Positions 5,131 to 5,972 of a stretch of DNA of 5,972 nucleotides are shown piece after piece. Below the pieces are notes generated by a model, which worked only from the letters and a program-made list of their open reading frames with translations, was not told where the DNA came from and did not search any database. How positions within the stretch are numbered: position 1 is the stretch's first letter; every line of letters starts with the position of its first letter. Both the position numbers and the translations under genes were made by a program. Source of the stretch: Gammaproteobacteria bacterium (lineage in GTDB: Bacteria > Pseudomonadota > Gammaproteobacteria > Arenicellales > Arenicellaceae); assembly GCA_003485905.1 (NCBI GenBank), contig DNHK01000113.1:1-5972 (forward strand). Reading direction: 5' to 3'.

Positions 5131-5972
5131 TTAGCTGCAGCGTTCCAATAGAACCGAATCAATGCTACCGGATGGAGTAAATTCGAAAACTTGACCGTAG
5201 AAATCTAGTTCTGAATTTAGAGCCTTAATATTATTAGCCGGTTGTCGAAAACCGTGTCCTTCGCCTTCAAATGGTAAGTATGCCGTCGGGATACAATTCT
5301 CTACCAAGGCTTGGAATATCAATTCAGATTGAACTGGCGGTACAACCTCGTCTTCGAGCCCCTGTAGTAGAAGCAGTGGCGATCGAATTTTGTCCACGTG
5401 ATGAATCGGTGATCTAGCAAGGTAGACATCTCGCGCTTCTGGGTATGTCCCTATCAATTGATCCAAATATCGTGACTCGTATTTATGGGTGCCTCCTTTA
5501 TACAATACTTCCAGATCGCTAATGCCAAAGTAACTGGTGCCCGCAGTGAACACGTTTTCAAATGCCATCGCTGCGAGTACCGTATAGCCGCCTGCGCTGC
5601 CGCCTCGTATGGCGACCTTGCTATCATCTATGAAATTGTTCGTTGCTAACCACTTAACGCCGCTAGCGGCATCTTCAATATCGACAATGCCCCAGTTTGG
5701 GTACAGTTTTTTTCGATAAGCACGTCCATAACCCGTACTGCCTCTGTGGTTTACATCGAAAACGGCGAAGCCTCGGCTTGTCCAGAATTGAATAGAGGGA
5801 TCTAGCGTGGAATAAGATGCGCTAACCGGACCACCATGAACCTTAACGATAAGAGGAGGGAGCGTACCTTCTGGTCCAGAAAAACGGTCATTTTTGGGTG
5901 GATAGTAGAATCCGTAGGCTTCTTCTTGCTGGCCAGTAGGAAACGTAACGTATTGTGGGGTAGACAAAAACT
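5131..5972 (-). CDS. S9-family serine peptidase (prolyl oligopeptidase-like), C-terminal catalytic part, 5' end outside window
   Basis: The visible 280 or so residues are the alpha/beta-hydrolase domain of an S9 peptidase of dipeptidyl aminopeptidase/acylaminoacyl-peptidase type. Numbering from the TTG codon at 5967, the key features are HGGP at 44-47 (oxyanion region), RGFAVFDVNHRGSTGYGRAYR at 65-85, and the nucleophile elbow GGSAGGY with Ser124. The acid Asp206 lies in GLEDEVVPP and the base His238 in EGEGHGF. All three catalytic residues are present, so the domain looks active. Family members are usually 600-700 residues with an N-terminal beta-propeller. The frame is open to the window edge and lacks a credible start, so the gene surely continues to the right. 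It likely cleaves short peptides; no signal peptide can be judged. It is convergent with the SulP gene and probably unrelated to the bicarbonate set. Confidence 0.93.
   Translation of the reverse strand, partial: FLSTPQYVTFPTGQQEEAYGFYYPPKNDRFSGPEGTLPPLIVKVHGGPVSASYSTLDPSIQFWTSRGFAVFDVNHRGSTGYGRAYRKKLYPNWGIVDIEDAASGVKWLATNNFIDDSKVAIRGGSAGGYTVLAAMAFENVFTAGTSYFGISDLEVLYKGGTHKYESRYLDQLIGTYPEARDVYLARSPIHHVDKIRSPLLLLQGLEDEVVPPVQSELIFQALVENCIPTAYLPFEGEGHGFRQPANNIKALNSELDFYGQVFEFTPSGSIDSVLLERCS

Noticed and set aside
5965..5967. TTG as the true start of the S9 peptidase
   Set aside because: It would leave only the catalytic domain without the beta-propeller, there is too little sequence to see an RBS, and the frame stays open to the edge. 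A gene truncated by the window is the simpler reading.

Overview
The window looks like ordinary bacterial chromosome, probably from a Gram-negative and most likely a gammaproteobacterium. The evidence is a lipobox lipoprotein with Gly at +2, a periplasmic DUF6152-type protein, Shine-Dalgarno sites of AGGAGG type, and an S9 peptidase of the kind common in aquatic proteobacteria. Taxonomy below class level is not supported by anything I can see. There are no rRNA or tRNA genes, insertion sequences, CRISPR arrays or phage genes.

Layout. Positions 59-676 (+) encode a small lipoprotein with one clear and one degenerate helix-hairpin-helix unit. A 100-bp gap with two mutually exclusive hairpins separates it from 777-1886 (+), a secreted DUF6152-like protein whose predicted mature N-terminus begins His-His. 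Next is a 350-bp non-coding gap (1887-2236). Its first 200 bp hold a run of stem-loops, and its last 90 bp hold an AT-rich tandem palindrome directly upstream of a plausible sigma70 promoter. That promoter would drive three co-directional genes: an ArsR-type repressor (2237-2596), a beta-carbonic anhydrase (2673-3338) and a SulP/BicA-like transporter with a C-terminal STAS domain (3362-4990). A long hairpin at 5000-5033 ends this set. It is followed on the minus strand by the 3' part of an S9-family serine peptidase (5131-5972), which runs off the right edge.

The most interesting unit is the ArsR / carbonic anhydrase / SulP cluster. The transporter keeps residues that match the sodium and bicarbonate site of BicA, and the carbonic anhydrase has its zinc ligands and Asp-Arg dyad. 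A bicarbonate uptake and CO2/HCO3- interconversion module is therefore the best reading. The unusual part is its local regulator, an ArsR-fold protein with a single cysteine and none of the classical paired metal-site motifs. Its inducing signal (zinc status, redox or sulfur species, or inorganic carbon) cannot be read from the sequence. The repeated palindrome next to the promoter is the obvious candidate operator.
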